Assembly (NCBI GenBank): GCA_951813625.1
Contig: CATOTS010000012.1
Span: 95,210 to 159,209, forward strand
DNA: 64,000 nucleotides
Direction of reading: 5' to 3'
Source: an uncultured Caldilineaceae bacterium
GTDB lineage: Bacteria; Chloroflexota; Anaerolineae; Caldilineales; Caldilineaceae
The notes under the pieces were generated by a model that was given only the letters and a program-made list of their open reading frames with translations, made no database searches and was not told the DNA's origin. Position numbers and translations under genes: made by a program. Below are positions 45,049 to 54,340 of this stretch, piece by piece; positions within the stretch are counted from its first letter, which is position 1, and each line of letters opens with the position of its first letter.

Positions 45049-47217
45049 TCAGTGAGCATCATCCAAATGTAGGCGCGCCAAAACGATTTCCGTATTCCAG
45101 ATATCCAGTTCGGCAGCTGGCTTATGCGTCTCTGAGTCGTAGATAACTAGCCTCAGCTCGTACTCACCGGCCGTGAGGTCGGCCGGGAATTCGAAGCGGA
45201 ACAGATTGTCGACCGGTCCGCCGGCCTTCCATCGGCTAGTCATCTCGTTGTTGTGGTCCAACAAGGCAACATCGTTCTGGTAGACTCTGGCGCCTTCCGC
45301 ATCGTGGAGGCGCACAGAAATCCGATAATCTATCTCCAATCCGGGTGCGGTCTGCCATTGCACTGCCAGCCAGATGAAGCGTTCCTTTTCCAGGCTGACC
45401 TGTTGCTTCGTTGAGAGTTGAAACTCCCCTTTGCCCAGAGCCAATCCATGCAGAGATATGCCGCCATCGTAGATGACAGTCAACGGCTCCAGGTATTCGT
45501 AGGATGTCCAGGGGTGGTCAAACGCGATGTCGGTGAAGGTGTGGAGCTGGAGTCCCCCCTGTTCGGCGCTGCCCTGATAGCGGCCATATTTGTTGAGAAG
45601 AGCAGTGATGCTCTCGTATCCGCTGCCAGCCCAGGAAGCATCGGGGTTCCAGTCTACAACTCTGACTTCGGATAGTCTCTCTCTAGGCACCAGAGCGGAC
45701 TCGATACTCTGTGCCAGGCTGGGCGAATCTGTATAGATGACATGGGCCTGCGCTGCACCACGATAGAGGTAATCGAAACCGAAGTGCCCACCATGCCTCT
45801 TCCTGGGAATCAAGTAGACAGTGTTTGCATTGGCTGGATGCTGATTGAGCGCCTGGGCCAGTTTCGTCCATCCAACATCGTACGTCGCTTCCATTTCGGG
45901 TGCGGCGGTCCACTTGTCAAAATAGGTATGATAGGTAGCCACACCCTGCGCCAGAATCCAACCTGTGGCTGCAGCCGCCAGCACGATGGCGGACTTGACC
46001 CCACATTCCCGAAAGTAGCGCTCACGCAAGAATCGAAACACCTCCCACACGCCCACACTTATCAGCAGATAGACGGCTGGCGTTGCGCCCATCATGCGCA
46101 GAAAGTGAGGTACGTAGCTATCTCTTGAGAGCCACGCCGCCATCATCAGCGCGCCCAGCCAGAGAAGCAACAGACGGTAAGCTGGCCGCGTAGGCCAGTG
46201 CCGCAGCGCCATGCCCACGCCAAGCCAGAAGAAGATTGCTTCGTATGGGTTAAGCAAGGGCCTGCCGGGCAAGTTGTAACGCCAGTAATCGGTCCCGCGG
46301 AAGCCAAAGGCCAGCAGATGGTCCCAGACATTGTTGAAGATTGCGACCAGCGAATCAACCGGGCCGCGTCCTGGACGCAAGACTGAGACCATGTCGCTGC
46401 GCATAAAAAAGTGGTCGGGATGCAGAGCAAAGTGAATGAGAATCGGCGCGGCAACCAGACCTGTCACGCCCAGAAAGACTGCTGCACGTGGCAGTTCGTC
46501 CCGTATTCTTTCCCTGGCAAGAGCGTTGAAAGGCCACAGAAGGCTCAAGCCGAAAAGGAGAAACAAGAACGGTGCGAAACGCGCCGGAATGTAGGTGTAG
46601 GGTAGCAGCCCGGCGCATATGCCTGCCAGCACGATGCACTGCCAGCTCCGCTTGCTCCACCCTCTCCAGGTCAGCGCAAGGCATAGACAAAGCAGCAATG
46701 ACAGAAAGTTTGCCCTGAATGCCGCTCGCCCCATAACCGTGTGTGAAAGCGAAACGGCGAGTAATCCCGCCCCAATGCCGCCGACCAACAGGCCGCGCCA
46801 TGGGGCTGCCCGCCCGGCTCTAGCATCACTACCAAAAAGCACCTGCCCCAGCCAGAAAACTGCAAAGACTGTACCGGCGCTGGCAAGAGCCGCGGGCAGA
46901 CGCAGAGCCAGCATAGTCCTCCCAAGAATGGCAGTTGAGATGGCAACACCATATATAAACAACCCTTCGCGTCCACCTTGTGCTGGGAAGAAAACAGCGT
47001 GCCTCCCTTTCAATACCTGCAACGCATCCAGGCCATGTGCGCCACTGTCGGTAGAAAGGCCAAGTGGGACGACGTCCAGCTGAAAGAGGCGTAACGCCGC
47101 GACGAGCAGCGCCAATAGGAGCAGGATCCCCGCTGCGGCCCAGGCGATTCGGCGGCGTTCAATTCTTTCTGGACAGGAGCCGGCAGACTGAAGTTTCATG
47201 TAGGACAGTTCAGGCAT
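45049..47217 (-). CDS. GT-C membrane glycosyltransferase, array copy 7 (Glu of DE motif replaced by Ser)
   Basis: The 722-aa product (ATG 47217; the track's 47238 is a TTG) reads GLSTDSGAHGLDAL: D57 is kept but the neighbouring Glu is Ser58. GREGL is intact. The block reads FGFRGTDYWRYNL, with the usual Asp of RGD changed to Thr and moved by one. Fold and length are otherwise normal, with no stop or frameshift, so loss of activity is not certain. I confirmed the DS reading from the nucleotide sequence (ACCGACAGTGGC on the coding strand). The C-terminal domain is close to copies 8-10. Confidence 0.85.
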   Translation of the reverse strand: MPELSYMKLQSAGSCPERIERRRIAWAAAGILLLLALLVAALRLFQLDVVPLGLSTDSGAHGLDALQVLKGRHAVFFPAQGGREGLFIYGVAISTAILGRTMLALRLPAALASAGTVFAVFWLGQVLFGSDARAGRAAPWRGLLVGGIGAGLLAVSLSHTVMGRAAFRANFLSLLLCLCLALTWRGWSKRSWQCIVLAGICAGLLPYTYIPARFAPFLFLLFGLSLLWPFNALARERIRDELPRAAVFLGVTGLVAAPILIHFALHPDHFFMRSDMVSVLRPGRGPVDSLVAIFNNVWDHLLAFGFRGTDYWRYNLPGRPLLNPYEAIFFWLGVGMALRHWPTRPAYRLLLLWLGALMMAAWLSRDSYVPHFLRMMGATPAVYLLISVGVWEVFRFLRERYFRECGVKSAIVLAAAATGWILAQGVATYHTYFDKWTAAPEMEATYDVGWTKLAQALNQHPANANTVYLIPRKRHGGHFGFDYLYRGAAQAHVIYTDSPSLAQSIESALVPRERLSEVRVVDWNPDASWAGSGYESITALLNKYGRYQGSAEQGGLQLHTFTDIAFDHPWTSYEYLEPLTVIYDGGISLHGLALGKGEFQLSTKQQVSLEKERFIWLAVQWQTAPGLEIDYRISVRLHDAEGARVYQNDVALLDHNNEMTSRWKAGGPVDNLFRFEFPADLTAGEYELRLVIYDSETHKPAAELDIWNTEIVLARLHLDDAH

Positions 47218-47349
47218 GCGCCTACGCTGGCGAGCCAAAGGGCACTTGCGTGTGAATCAGTATGGAGACGTGTTTCTGGCGGGCCAGGCGAAAGAGTACC
47301 AGATATGTCGCCAGACTGAAGTTCGCTAAATTGGGACATGCCCTTACCG

Positions 47350-49551
47350 TCATCGGGCTTCAGCCAGGTGCAGGCGCACCAAGCCGATTTCCGTATTCCA
47401 GACATCAAGTTGGGCGGTCGGCTTGAGCGTCTGGGAGTCGTAGATGACCAGTCTCAGTTCGTATTCTCCGGGCGGAAGGTCAGCTGGAAAATCAAAGTGG
47501 AAGAGATTGTCTATCGGCTCGTCCGCTGTCCACAGGCTTGTATGCGCGAGGCGATAGTCCACAAGGAGGGCATCTTTCTGGTAATTCCTTTCGCCCTGCC
47601 CGTCGTAAAGACGCAGTGAAATCACGTAGTCGATATTCAGTCCGGGGGCGGTCTTCAGTTGCAATGCAGCCCACAGGGAGCGTTCGGTTCCCAGATTGAC
47701 AATGTCCTCCGCTGGAAGTTGTCGTTCACCCCGGCCCAAGGCGAACCCCTGCAGCATTATACCGCCGTCATAAACGATGGGTCGGGGTACCAGGTCTTCA
47801 TAGAATATCCAGCGGCGGTCCAGATCAATATCGGTGAAGCTGTGGACCTGGAAGGCGTCGTGCTCGTCGCTGCCCAGGAAACGGCCGTACTTACTCATGA
47901 GATGAACTACGTCTTCATCGCCACTCCCAGCCCAGGGAGTGTGGGTTTTCCATTCAACAACTTGGACGGTGGAGGGATATTCCATCGGCGTCAGGGCGGC
48001 TTGGATTTTCTGTGCCAGGCTGGGGATGGCCGTATAAATCATGTGAGCGGGCGCCAAACCCTGGTACAGGTAGTCAAAACTATAGTGCACATGATGCAAG
48101 CCATTGAGGAGCAGGTAGGCCAGGTCCGTCTCGGTTGGCCGGTCGTTAAGCGTGCGGGCCAATTCGGTCCACTCCGTATGGTATGCCCAATAGAGTTCGG
48201 GGGCGCCCGCCCACTTGTCAAAATAAGCGCGATAGGTATGCGCGCCTTTCCCCAGAATCAATCCTCCCACAATGACGCCCAATACAATGGCGGATTTGGT
48301 CCCGTTCTCCAGGAAGCTTGGGGCTGCGCAAATTGACAGGGTGCGAAGGCGCACTCTTAGCACATGGAACGCCTCCCACATACCGACGGCCGCAAGCAGA
48401 TAGATAGCCGGCATTGCGCCGAAGATGCGTACGGTATTTGGGGTGGGCGCGCCCTCTAGAGCCAGCGTTGCCGGTAGGACCAGGAACACCAGCCAGAGAA
48501 GCAAAAGGCGGTAGGCGGGTCGCTGCCAGCGCCAGATCGCCGCAACAATACCCAGCAGGAACAAGAGCGCTTCCCATCGATTCAGCAGCGGCTGACCAGG
48601 AAGATTGTGCCGCCAGTTCAGATCGCCGCGAACAATAAAGGACGAGAGATAGACCCACACGTTTTCCAGAAATTTGCCCAGAGAATTGCCCAGATTGAGG
48701 CCAGGATCGAAGATCCAGAGTTGGCTGCTGCGCAGAAATAGATGGTCCGGGTGTAGAGCAAAATGGACGAACATCGGCGCGGCCACCAGCGCAGCTGCGC
48801 CCGCAAAGAGGCCTGCCCAAGGAAGTTCAGTACGGAGTCTGTCGTTGAAGCCCGAACAAAAGGGCGCCAAAAGACTCAAGCCAAAAACTAGAAGGAAGAA
48901 TGGTGTGATGCGGGCCGGCATATAGGTGTACTGCAAAAGGCCCGCGCAGGCGCCGGCCAGCAGGACTCGCCACCAGCTGCGCTGGCTCCAGCCCAACCAC
49001 ATCAGAGCCAGGCAAAGAGAGAGAAGTAGGGGAAGGAAGTTGATTCGGAACGCGGTGCGGCCGAGAATTGTATGGCCGAGGGAGACGGCGAGCAGCGCAG
49101 CCCCAGCGCCGCCGATCAGCAGGCCTCGCCAAGGAGTGGCCTGCCCACTTTCCTCGTCTCTACCAAATAGCAGTTGCCCCAACCAGAAGAGGGCAAAGAC
49201 CGTACCGGCACTGGCAAGGGCCGCAGGTAGACGGATAGCCATCACCGTTCGCCCCATTAGGGAAATGGCAATCGCAACGGCATAGACAATCAACCCTTCG
49301 CGTCCCCTGTTTTCAGGGAAAAAAACTGCATGATCTCCCTGCAAAACGCGAATGGCATCTACGCCGTGGGCGCCTTCATCAAAAAAGAGCCCTGGGGGAA
49401 TTTCGCTCAGGCGATGTAAACGCAGCGCCTCGACTGCTAGCGCCAAAGCGAGCAGGGTCCCCACCGTTGCCAATCTTATGTGGGGCATTCGTCGTTTACC
49501 GAGCCAGCCGTTCTGGATAGATATTGTGAAAATGGAACCCAAGGCATGCAT
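47350..49551 (-). CDS. GT-C membrane glycosyltransferase, array copy 8
   Basis: The 733-aa product has D58-E59 (GLFFDEGAHGVDAI) and GREGL. The conserved block is FIVRGDLNWRHNL, with Ile-Val for Gly-Phe. ATG 49551 follows GAGAG. It is closest in sequence to copies 9 and 10 across the C-terminal third (for example, LPAEDIVNLGTERSLWAALQL is nearly shared with copy 9), which suggests recent duplication or conversion among these three. Gap to copy 9 is 40 bp. Confidence 0.87.
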   Translation of the reverse strand: MHALGSIFTISIQNGWLGKRRMPHIRLATVGTLLALALAVEALRLHRLSEIPPGLFFDEGAHGVDAIRVLQGDHAVFFPENRGREGLIVYAVAIAISLMGRTVMAIRLPAALASAGTVFALFWLGQLLFGRDEESGQATPWRGLLIGGAGAALLAVSLGHTILGRTAFRINFLPLLLSLCLALMWLGWSQRSWWRVLLAGACAGLLQYTYMPARITPFFLLVFGLSLLAPFCSGFNDRLRTELPWAGLFAGAAALVAAPMFVHFALHPDHLFLRSSQLWIFDPGLNLGNSLGKFLENVWVYLSSFIVRGDLNWRHNLPGQPLLNRWEALLFLLGIVAAIWRWQRPAYRLLLLWLVFLVLPATLALEGAPTPNTVRIFGAMPAIYLLAAVGMWEAFHVLRVRLRTLSICAAPSFLENGTKSAIVLGVIVGGLILGKGAHTYRAYFDKWAGAPELYWAYHTEWTELARTLNDRPTETDLAYLLLNGLHHVHYSFDYLYQGLAPAHMIYTAIPSLAQKIQAALTPMEYPSTVQVVEWKTHTPWAGSGDEDVVHLMSKYGRFLGSDEHDAFQVHSFTDIDLDRRWIFYEDLVPRPIVYDGGIMLQGFALGRGERQLPAEDIVNLGTERSLWAALQLKTAPGLNIDYVISLRLYDGQGERNYQKDALLVDYRLAHTSLWTADEPIDNLFHFDFPADLPPGEYELRLVIYDSQTLKPTAQLDVWNTEIGLVRLHLAEAR

Positions 49552-49591
49552 CTACTCTCATGGTCTGAGACCAATTCCGTGCGTGCTCCCG

Positions 49592-51838
49592 TTACGGGGC
49601 TTCATCCAGTTGCAGGCGCGCCAGCACGATTTCCGTTTTCCAGACATCCAGTTCGGCAGTTGGTTTGTGCGTCTCGGCGTCGTAGATGACCAGCCTCAAC
49701 TCGTACTCTCCTGGAGGCAGGTCAGCCGGTAGCGAAAGATGAAAGAGATTGTCGACCGGCAGGTCCGGCTTCCACCGACTCGTCTGCTCCCAGAGCGGAT
49801 CCATCAGGGGAACATCATCCTGGAAAAACCTTTCGCCAGCGGTATCGTGGAGACGAAGAGACCCTACATAGTCGGCTTCCAGCCCCGGGGCGGTCTGCAG
49901 TCGCAGGGCCGCCCAAAGCGCGCGTTCCGTTCCCAGATTGACTATATCCTCAGTTGACAGCTGCCGCTCGCCCTGTCCCAAGGCGAACCCCACGAGTGTT
50001 ATTCCGCCATCATAGACGACGGTGAGGGGCTCCAGATCATCATAGGGTGTCAAGGGACGGTCCAAGGCAAAATCAGTGAATGTGTGGACCTGGAAGGCGG
50101 CGTGCTGTTCGCTGCCCAGAAAGCGTCCGTGCTTGTTAAGAAGAGCAACTATGTACTCTTCTTCATCGTTGTGGTGGGGAGCGTCGTCGTTCCAGTCCAC
50201 GACTCTGACTGTGGACAGCTCTTTCATGCCCACCAGCGCCGCTTCCACCTTCTGCGTCATGAATGGGAGGGTCGTATCGATGACTTGGACTGACGCCGCG
50301 CCCCTATACAGAAACTCGAAACTGTTGTGCCCACTGGATCCGGGTCGAGGAACCAGGTAGACCATGTTCGCATCGGAAGGCAGTGCGTTCAGTATCTGCG
50401 CCCATTCCGTCCACTCTACATCGTATGCCCAGTTCAGTCCGGGGGCGGCTGTCCACTCTTCAAAGTAGACACGATAAGTGTGTGCGCCTTTTCCCAGAAT
50501 AAATCCACCTACCACCGCGCTGACAGCAATGGCGGCACTGATGCCGTTCTCTTGGAAAATTGAGGCCGCGCGTACCCCTAGCGCAGGAATGCGGAGCTTG
50601 AGCAGATGGAACGCCTCCCACAGGCCGACGGCAACGAGCAGATAGATAGCCGGAAAGGCGCCTATGATGCGTACAGTATTGGGGGGTGTGTTCTCTACAG
50701 CCAGCGTCGCCGGCAGGACCAGCAGCACAAGCCAGAGGAGCAACAGACGATAGGCGGGCCGTTGCCAGCGCCAGATCGCCACAGCAACACCCAGCCAAAA
50801 GAAGAAGGATTCCCATGGATTCAGCAGCGGCTGGCCGGAAAGATTGTGCCGCAAATTCGGGTCGCCGTGAAAGCCAAAGGACAATAGGTATACCCACACA
50901 TTTTTCAGGAATATGTCCAGAGGACCGTCTTGGATGAGACTGGGATCGAGGATCCAAAGTTGACTGGCACGCAGAAACAGGTGGTCCGGGTGGAGGGTGA
51001 AATAGATGACCATCGGTGCAGCCGCGAGCGCAGCCGCGCCCGCGAAGAGGCCTGCCCGCGGCAGTTCTGTTCGCAAACTGTATTTGGCGTCTGAGCGGAA
51101 GGGCACCAGAAAGCTCAAACCGTAAAGTAGAAATAGAATGGGTGTGATGCGTGAAGGTGTGTAGGTGTGCAGAAGCAGACCAGCGCACGCGCCTGCCAAC
51201 AGAATTCTCCCGCCGCTCTTTTGCCTCCACCCCCACCACAGCAGGGCCAGACAAAGAGTAAGTAGCAAAGGTACGAAATTGACTCGAAACGCAGTGCGGC
51301 CGAGAATCGTATGGCCCAGGGAGACGGCCATCAGTCCCGCTCCAACGCCGCCGATCAGCAGGCCGCGCCATGGCGTTGCCCGCCCACTTTCTTCGTCTTT
51401 TCCAAAAAGCAGTTGCCCAAGCCAGAATACGACGAGGACTGTACCCAGGCTGGTCAGCGCCGTTGGCAGACGAACGGCCAGCATTGTCCTGCCCAGAAAG
51501 CTGATGGCGAGGGCGATTGGGTAAATGCCGAGCCACTCGCGGCCATTGCTCCTTTCGGGGAAGAAAATCGCGTGCTTCCCCTGCAAGACCTGGAGGGCAT
51601 CCAGTCCATTTGACCCCCCATCGTAATATAGTCCTGGGGGGATTTCGCTGAGGCGATAGAATCGCAGTGCCGCGGCGATAAGAATCAGCGCGAACAGGAT
51701 CCCCACCGCCGTGAATTTGATGAAGGGGCGCCCATCCCCTCGCGACCCGGCTGCGCCGGCCGCAAGTGGCGTTGAAGTCGTCTCAGGCATAGGCTGACTT
51801 TCGCGGTTCAAATGCCGTTGCCCAGGTTCTTCCGTCAT
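49592..51838 (-). CDS. GT-C membrane glycosyltransferase, array copy 9 (Glu of DE motif replaced by Gly)
   Basis: The 748-aa product has D73 kept but Gly74 in place of Glu (GLYYDGGSNGLDAL), and also Asn for His two residues further on. GREWL replaces GREGL, as in copy 3. The block reads FGFHGDPNLRHNL. The start ATG overlaps the stop of copy 10 by ATGA, so translation is coupled; MPETTS at residue 17 is an alternative start. The reading GATGGGGGG on the coding strand confirms DGG. No sign of decay otherwise. Confidence 0.86.
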   Translation of the reverse strand: MTEEPGQRHLNRESQPMPETTSTPLAAGAAGSRGDGRPFIKFTAVGILFALILIAAALRFYRLSEIPPGLYYDGGSNGLDALQVLQGKHAIFFPERSNGREWLGIYPIALAISFLGRTMLAVRLPTALTSLGTVLVVFWLGQLLFGKDEESGRATPWRGLLIGGVGAGLMAVSLGHTILGRTAFRVNFVPLLLTLCLALLWWGWRQKSGGRILLAGACAGLLLHTYTPSRITPILFLLYGLSFLVPFRSDAKYSLRTELPRAGLFAGAAALAAAPMVIYFTLHPDHLFLRASQLWILDPSLIQDGPLDIFLKNVWVYLLSFGFHGDPNLRHNLSGQPLLNPWESFFFWLGVAVAIWRWQRPAYRLLLLWLVLLVLPATLAVENTPPNTVRIIGAFPAIYLLVAVGLWEAFHLLKLRIPALGVRAASIFQENGISAAIAVSAVVGGFILGKGAHTYRVYFEEWTAAPGLNWAYDVEWTEWAQILNALPSDANMVYLVPRPGSSGHNSFEFLYRGAASVQVIDTTLPFMTQKVEAALVGMKELSTVRVVDWNDDAPHHNDEEEYIVALLNKHGRFLGSEQHAAFQVHTFTDFALDRPLTPYDDLEPLTVVYDGGITLVGFALGQGERQLSTEDIVNLGTERALWAALRLQTAPGLEADYVGSLRLHDTAGERFFQDDVPLMDPLWEQTSRWKPDLPVDNLFHLSLPADLPPGEYELRLVIYDAETHKPTAELDVWKTEIVLARLQLDEAP

Positions 51839-54033
51839 TGGAGTTTCGCCAGCTGCAGGCGCGCCAGAACGATTTCCGTATTCCAGATATCGAGTTGGGC
51901 GGTCGGCTTTCTCGTATCGGACTCGTAAATGACCAGCCTCAACTCGTACTCTCCAGGGGCGAGGTCGGCTGGAAGTTCAAGATGGAAGAGATTGTCGACC
52001 GGTTCCTCCACCTTCCACCGGCTGGTGTGTGTGTGACGGGAGTCAAGCAGGCTCTCATCTTCCTGGAAGACCCGTGCGCCGCCGGCATCGTGGAGACGCA
52101 GGGACATCACATAGTCAATCTCCAACCCCGGGGCGGTCTGTAGTTGCAGGACAGCCCACATGGCGCGATCGGTTCCCAGGTCGACGATGTCCTGGGCAGG
52201 GAGTTGCCTTTCACCCTGGCCCAGCGCGAACCCAAGCAGAGATAAGCCGCCATCATAGTCGATAGGTAGCGGTTCCAGTTGCTCGTATAATGTCCAGGGC
52301 CGGTCGAGCGCAATATCGGAAAAGGTGTGAATCTGAAGGCCGACATGTTCCTGGCTGCTTTCGTAGCGTCCGTGCCGGCTCAGAAGATCGAAAATGGGTT
52401 CCTCTCCATCTCCATGCCACGGAGGGGCATTCCAGTCCAGGAGTTTCACGGTTGCCAGGTCTTTGGCGGCCAAAAGCTTTGCTTCCACTTCCTGGGGCAT
52501 ATAGGGCAGGAGCGGATTCGTTACTTGGACTGACGCCGCGCCGTGATACAGATATTCCAAACTATAGTATCCGCGTGGTTCGACTCGGGGCGCCAGGTAA
52601 ACCATGTTCTCATCGGACGGGAGTGTGTTCAGCGCCTGCGCCAATTCCCGCCATTCGATATGATAGGCCAAATACAGTTCGGGCGCGTTCGCCCATTTCT
52701 CAAAGTAGTTGCGGTAGGTGAACACGCCCTGCCCCAGAATCAAGCCGCCGAGCAGGGCGCCGAGTGCAATGGTGGCTCTGGCCTTATCTTTCCCGGATAA
52801 TAGGTCTGCGCGGACAGCCAGGGCGGGCCAGTGCTGTTTCAGCAGAAGAAATGACTCCCACACTCCGACGGCAGCAAGCAGATAGATGGCCGTTGTGGCG
52901 CCGAACATTCGAATCGTGTTCGAGGCAGGCACGCCCTCAAATGCAAGCGTCGCCGGCAGGGCCAACAGCCCCAGCCAGATTATCAGCAGGCGGTAGGCGG
53001 GCCGCCGCCAGCGCCAGATCGCCGCGCCGACACCCAGCGAGAAAAAGAGGGTTTCCCATGGATTCAGCAGCGGCTGGCCTGGAAGGTTGTGGCGCCAGTT
53101 CAAGTCGCCGCGAAAGCCAATTGCCAGGAAATGCAACCATAAATTTCGCATAAATTTGCCCCATGGATCGCCGTGGCTACGTCCAGGATCGAAGAGCCAG
53201 AGCTGGCTGCTGCGGAGCAAGAATTGGTCCGGGTGCAATGCGAAATGGATGACAATTGGCGCCGCCACAAGCGCGGCGGCGCCCAGAAAGATGCCGATTC
53301 TCGGCAATTCGGCTCTCAACCTGTCGCTGAAGCCATGACGAAAGGGCGCCAGCAGAGTGATGCCCAAGAGGAGGAACAAAATCGGCGTGATGCGCGCAGG
53401 CATATAAGTGTAAAGGGAGAGCCCCGCGCACGCGCCTGCCAGCCCGACACGCCACCCGCCCCGCTGTCTCCAACCAGACCAAAGCAGGGCCAGACAAAGT
53501 GAGAGCGTCAGAGGCAGCAGATTGATCCGAAACGCGTTGCGTCCAAGGATAGTCTGGCTGAGGGAGACGGCGAGCAGGCCGGCCGCCACGCCGCCAATCA
53601 ACAGGCCACGCCAAGGGGTCGGCCGCCCGCTTTCCTCGTCCGTTCCAAAGAGCACCTGCCCCAACCAGAATAGGGCAAAGACCGTGGTGGCGCTGGCCAG
53701 GGCCATGGGCAGACGGAGAGCCAGCATCGTCCGCCCCAAAAAGGCGACAAACGGGACAACAGTATAGACGATGAGTCCCTCGCGCCCATTGTTTTCCGGG
53801 AAGAAGACGGCATGTTCCCCCTGCAACACACGCAGGGCATCTACGCCATGTGCGCCTTCATCATGGTAAAGTCCCGGGGGGATGTCGCTGAGGCGATGGA
53901 AGCGCAGCACCACGACAACCAGCGCCAATGCGACCAGGATCCCTCCTGTCACCAAGGAGAGGCGCAGTCGATCGGGACTCTTAGAGACAGCCTCCCTGCC
54001 CTGTCGCTGTGAAGAAGCTAACGTTTCGGTCAT
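51835..54033 (-). CDS. GT-C membrane glycosyltransferase, array copy 10 (first transcribed)
   Basis: The 732-aa product is the promoter-proximal gene of the array. It has D58-E59 (GLYHDEGAHGVDAL) and GREGL with Glu85; the D-to-E spacing of 27 residues is like that of the two acidic residues of the ArnT active site as I recall it. Block: IGFRGDLNWRHNL. I start it at ATG 54033; the track's start at 54138 is a TTG within a palindrome in the leader. It overlaps copy 9 by 4 bp. About eleven to twelve helices precede a beta-rich C-terminal domain. Confidence 0.87.
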   Translation of the reverse strand: MTETLASSQRQGREAVSKSPDRLRLSLVTGGILVALALVVVVLRFHRLSDIPPGLYHDEGAHGVDALRVLQGEHAVFFPENNGREGLIVYTVVPFVAFLGRTMLALRLPMALASATTVFALFWLGQVLFGTDEESGRPTPWRGLLIGGVAAGLLAVSLSQTILGRNAFRINLLPLTLSLCLALLWSGWRQRGGWRVGLAGACAGLSLYTYMPARITPILFLLLGITLLAPFRHGFSDRLRAELPRIGIFLGAAALVAAPIVIHFALHPDQFLLRSSQLWLFDPGRSHGDPWGKFMRNLWLHFLAIGFRGDLNWRHNLPGQPLLNPWETLFFSLGVGAAIWRWRRPAYRLLIIWLGLLALPATLAFEGVPASNTIRMFGATTAIYLLAAVGVWESFLLLKQHWPALAVRADLLSGKDKARATIALGALLGGLILGQGVFTYRNYFEKWANAPELYLAYHIEWRELAQALNTLPSDENMVYLAPRVEPRGYYSLEYLYHGAASVQVTNPLLPYMPQEVEAKLLAAKDLATVKLLDWNAPPWHGDGEEPIFDLLSRHGRYESSQEHVGLQIHTFSDIALDRPWTLYEQLEPLPIDYDGGLSLLGFALGQGERQLPAQDIVDLGTDRAMWAVLQLQTAPGLEIDYVMSLRLHDAGGARVFQEDESLLDSRHTHTSRWKVEEPVDNLFHLELPADLAPGEYELRLVIYESDTRKPTAQLDIWNTEIVLARLQLAKLQ

Positions 54034-54125
54034 CAGTCTAGTTATCGGTGCCCGCTTGGGTGCCGGGCAAGAGGGCGCGCTCTTGCAGGGCCAAGTTGCA
54101 CAGAGGCTGGCGTACTGCGGACGCG

Positions 54126-54145
54126 CACCCTGTTGCAACAGGGTG
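54126..54145. other. Perfect 20-bp palindrome in the leader of copy 10
   Basis: CACCCTGTTG-CAACAGGGTG is a perfect inverted repeat. On the plus strand it is followed by TTTTTCTTT, so it would work as a terminator against rightward (antisense) transcripts. In the leftward leader RNA it makes a hairpin about 20 nt after the likely transcription start. A dimeric regulator site is the other option. Confidence 0.6.
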
Positions 54146-54169
54146 TTTTTCTTTGAGACTCAGAACTCA

Positions 54170-54198
54170 AGTATAGAGAATCCGGCTTTATCGTCCAA
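54170..54198 (-). promoter_or_regulatory. Main promoter of the glycosyltransferase array
   Basis: On the minus strand TTGGAC, a 17-nt spacer ending TTCTC, and TATACT. It lies about 137 bp ahead of ATG 54033. It is near-identical in design to the promoter of copy 3. Confidence 0.8.
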
Positions 54199-54251
54199 CT
54201 ATGTCCCTTAAACGATAAGGATTGACGCCGGCTCCAGGGCGGCGCTGCAAT

Positions 54252-54279
54252 TTGGCTTTCATGCGCTTTCAGATATGAT
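54252..54279 (+). promoter_or_regulatory. Promoter of glgC
   Basis: TTGGCT, a 16-nt spacer and TATGAT, about 62 bp ahead of ATG 54341, pointing away from the array. Confidence 0.6.
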
Positions 54280-54340
54280 ATCCCGCAAAAGACTGACAGA
54301 CGTTTGGAACGCCGCGCAGAAACTGTATTGGACGGCATTT

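Larger units (their letters stand above)
54034..54340. other. Divergent control region between the array and glgC
   Basis: This 307-bp region holds two divergent promoters (54170-54198 leftward, 54252-54279 rightward) and a perfect palindrome in the leader of the array. It is the only place where control of both the glycosyltransferases and the glycogen genes could meet. Confidence 0.65.

Noticed and set aside
54034-54138. N-terminal extension of array copy 10 to the TTG at 54138
   Set aside because: The TTG lies in the middle of a perfect palindrome and the added residues have no parallel in other copies; ATG 54033 gives the common N-terminal length.
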